Source: an uncultured Aquimarina sp. (lineage in GTDB: Bacteria > Bacteroidota > Bacteroidia > Flavobacteriales > Flavobacteriaceae). Taken from it: a stretch of DNA of 64,000 nt. The position numbers and the translations under genes were made by a program. Positions within the stretch are counted from its first letter, which is position 1. Each line of letters starts with the position of its first letter. The stretch is taken from the NCBI RefSeq assembly GCF_947500065.1, contig NZ_CANMQT010000004.1, positions 1-64,000 on the forward strand. Direction: 5' to 3'. Shown here piece by piece: positions 62,855 to 64,000 of this stretch. A model generated the notes under the pieces. It searched no databases and had not been told where the DNA came from. It saw only the letters and a list, made by a program, of their open reading frames with translations.

Positions 62855-63463
62855 ATGCTTATTATTGGAATAGCTGGAGGAACTGGTTGTGGAAAAACAA
62901 CTGTAGTAAAACAAATTGTAAATGAACTACCTGAAAATGAAGTATGCGTAATTTCACAGGATTCATATTATAAAGACACTAGTCATCTTCGATATGAAGA
63001 AAGAACTAGAATTAACTTTGACCACCCACAATCCATCGATTTTGAATTATTAGGAGTACACCTAGATGCATTAAGAAAGGGAGAAACTATTGAGCAGCCT
63101 GTATATTCGTTTGTAGAACACAATCGAACAAAAGAAACGGTAAAGACTGAACCTAGTAAGGTAATTATTGTAGAAGGAATTTTGATTCTTACGAATCCCC
63201 AAATTCGAGATATGTTTGACATAAAAATATATGTACAAACAGATAGTGATGAACGTCTAATAAGACGATTAAAACGTGATATTGCGGAAAGAGGTCGAGA
63301 TATGGAGGAAGTTTTAGACCGTTACCAAAATACTTTAAAACCTATGCATCAGCAATTTATTGACCCAACCAAGGAGTTTGCCGATTTAATTATTCCGAAT
63401 AATAATTATAACAACGTAGCTATTGATATTGTTCGTACTATAGTAAAAGAACGCTTGAATTAA
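62855..63463 (+). CDS. udk: Uridine kinase
   Basis: A 202-residue pyrimidine-salvage enzyme that phosphorylates uridine and cytidine. The P-loop is IAGGTGCGKTTVV, followed by VISQDSYYKD, the nucleoside-binding NFDHPQSIDFELL and RRLKRDIAERGRD, the usual lid. It lies 40 bp before the divIC-like gene in the same direction, an order commonly seen in flavobacteria. Confidence 0.96.
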   Translation: MLIIGIAGGTGCGKTTVVKQIVNELPENEVCVISQDSYYKDTSHLRYEERTRINFDHPQSIDFELLGVHLDALRKGETIEQPVYSFVEHNRTKETVKTEPSKVIIVEGILILTNPQIRDMFDIKIYVQTDSDERLIRRLKRDIAERGRDMEEVLDRYQNTLKPMHQQFIDPTKEFADLIIPNNNYNNVAIDIVRTIVKERLN

Positions 63464-63503
63464 CTTTTGTACCTTTATAAACTAATAAATTACTGGATCT
63501 AAA

Positions 63504-63863
63504 TTGAAGCTAAAACGCTATTTTGAAAAGCTAAGGAATACACCTGCCTTAATACCGATTTTTGCCATATTTTTCAACAAATATGTGTTAATCATTCTGG
63601 TATTTGTGGTGTGGATTTTGTTTTTGGACACAAATTCCTGGCTTATTCATAGAGAATTAGATCAAGAAATTAAGGAATTAAAAAATAATAAAGAGTATTA
63701 CAAAAAAGAAATTGTCAAAGATCAAAAGAATATAAAAGTCCTAAAAGATAGTAGTGAACTAGAAAAGTTTGCAAGAGAGGAATATTTTATGAAGCGAGAT
63801 AACGAAGAGATTTATATTATTGAATACGAAGACAGTATCCCTAAAAAAAAGAAAGATGACTAA
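63504..63863 (+). CDS. FtsB/DivIC-like septum formation initiator
   Basis: A 119-residue bitopic membrane protein: a short basic cytoplasmic tail, one membrane helix (residues about 27-45, YVLIILVFVVWILFLDTNSW), then a coiled coil and the segment LEKFAREEYFMKRDNEEIYII, which is typical of FtsB/DivIC in cell division. The start is TTG and no in-frame ATG precedes the membrane helix. The stop overlaps the next start by 8 bp. Confidence 0.88.
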   Translation: MKLKRYFEKLRNTPALIPIFAIFFNKYVLIILVFVVWILFLDTNSWLIHRELDQEIKELKNNKEYYKKEIVKDQKNIKVLKDSSELEKFAREEYFMKRDNEEIYIIEYEDSIPKKKKDD

Positions 63864-64000
63864 AACTTTGTTCGATAGCTTTGATAAAGTTTCTACAAAA
63901 GAATGGAAACAAAAAATCCAATTCGATTTAAAAGGAGCAGATTATAACGAAGCCTTAATTTATAAATCTTATGAAGGGATTGATATAAAGCCTTTCTATA
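63856..64000 (+). CDS. mutA: Methylmalonyl-CoA mutase small subunit (start only)
   Basis: The first 48 codons of a gene cut by the right edge. MTKTLFDSFDKVSTKEWKQK and FDLKGADYNEALIYKSYEGI resemble the N terminus of the small (non-B12) subunit of heterodimeric methylmalonyl-CoA mutase, which lies beside divIC in many flavobacteria. It overlaps the divIC-like gene by 8 bp. The identification is based on a short piece. Confidence 0.8.
   Translation, partial: MTKTLFDSFDKVSTKEWKQKIQFDLKGADYNEALIYKSYEGIDIKPFY

Overview
The window looks like chromosome from a marine Flavobacteriaceae bacterium (Bacteroidota), possibly Aquimarina-like, although the genus cannot be fixed from sequence alone. The evidence is AT-rich DNA, SusC/SusD pairs, a type IX secretion sorting domain, many lipoproteins, promoters with the Bacteroidota -7 element TAnnTTTG, and double-glycine (GG) leader peptides. 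No insertion sequence, CRISPR array, phage or rRNA was seen.

Layout. 0.2-5.6 kb (+): nitrite assimilation (nirB, nirD, a DUF4202 gene and a NarX-like sensor kinase without an adjacent response regulator). 6.1-9.1 kb (-): sugar kinase, gapA, pfkA. 9.3-18.3 kb (-): maltose use, with two GH13 enzymes, a GH65 maltose phosphorylase, beta-phosphoglucomutase, an MFS transporter and a LacI-type regulator. 18.5-27.2 kb (+): starch capture (susC, susD, susE-like, T9SS-sorted amylase). Together these form one pathway: starch is cut and bound outside, taken up, trimmed in the periplasm, imported as maltose, phosphorolysed to beta-glucose 1-phosphate and isomerised to glucose 6-phosphate, close to two glycolysis genes.

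27.2-33.6 kb (+) is the most unusual region. Two intact 71-residue precursors share an almost identical 26-residue GG leader but have divergent four-cysteine cores. They lie with a glycosyltransferase-like protein containing DxD, a C39-peptidase ABC transporter and an HlyD adaptor. A decayed copy of the glycosyltransferase gene start and a broken third leader show repeated duplication. I propose an uncharacterised, possibly glycosylated, disulfide-containing RiPP system. Two tandem paralogous TPR sensor kinases follow (-).

37.9-51.3 kb holds mostly minus-strand genes: DUF885 peptidase-like and CocE-like lipoproteins, a lamin-tail/spondin surface lipoprotein, a Crp/Fnr regulator, dsbD, tilS, a pabB-like gene and an FMN reductase, plus a plus-strand sigma-like gene. 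51.4-55.2 kb (+): membrane AraC regulator, DJ-1-like lipoprotein and a beta-lactamase-fold protein whose catalytic residues appear lost. tRNA-Pro(TGG) and two secreted paralogues follow (-). 56.8-60.7 kb (+): TonB receptor, PQQ-type sugar dehydrogenase and cytochrome c, a plausible PQQ uptake and use module. 60.9-64 kb (+): a secreted unknown, anmK, udk, divIC-like and the start of a methylmalonyl-CoA mutase small subunit.
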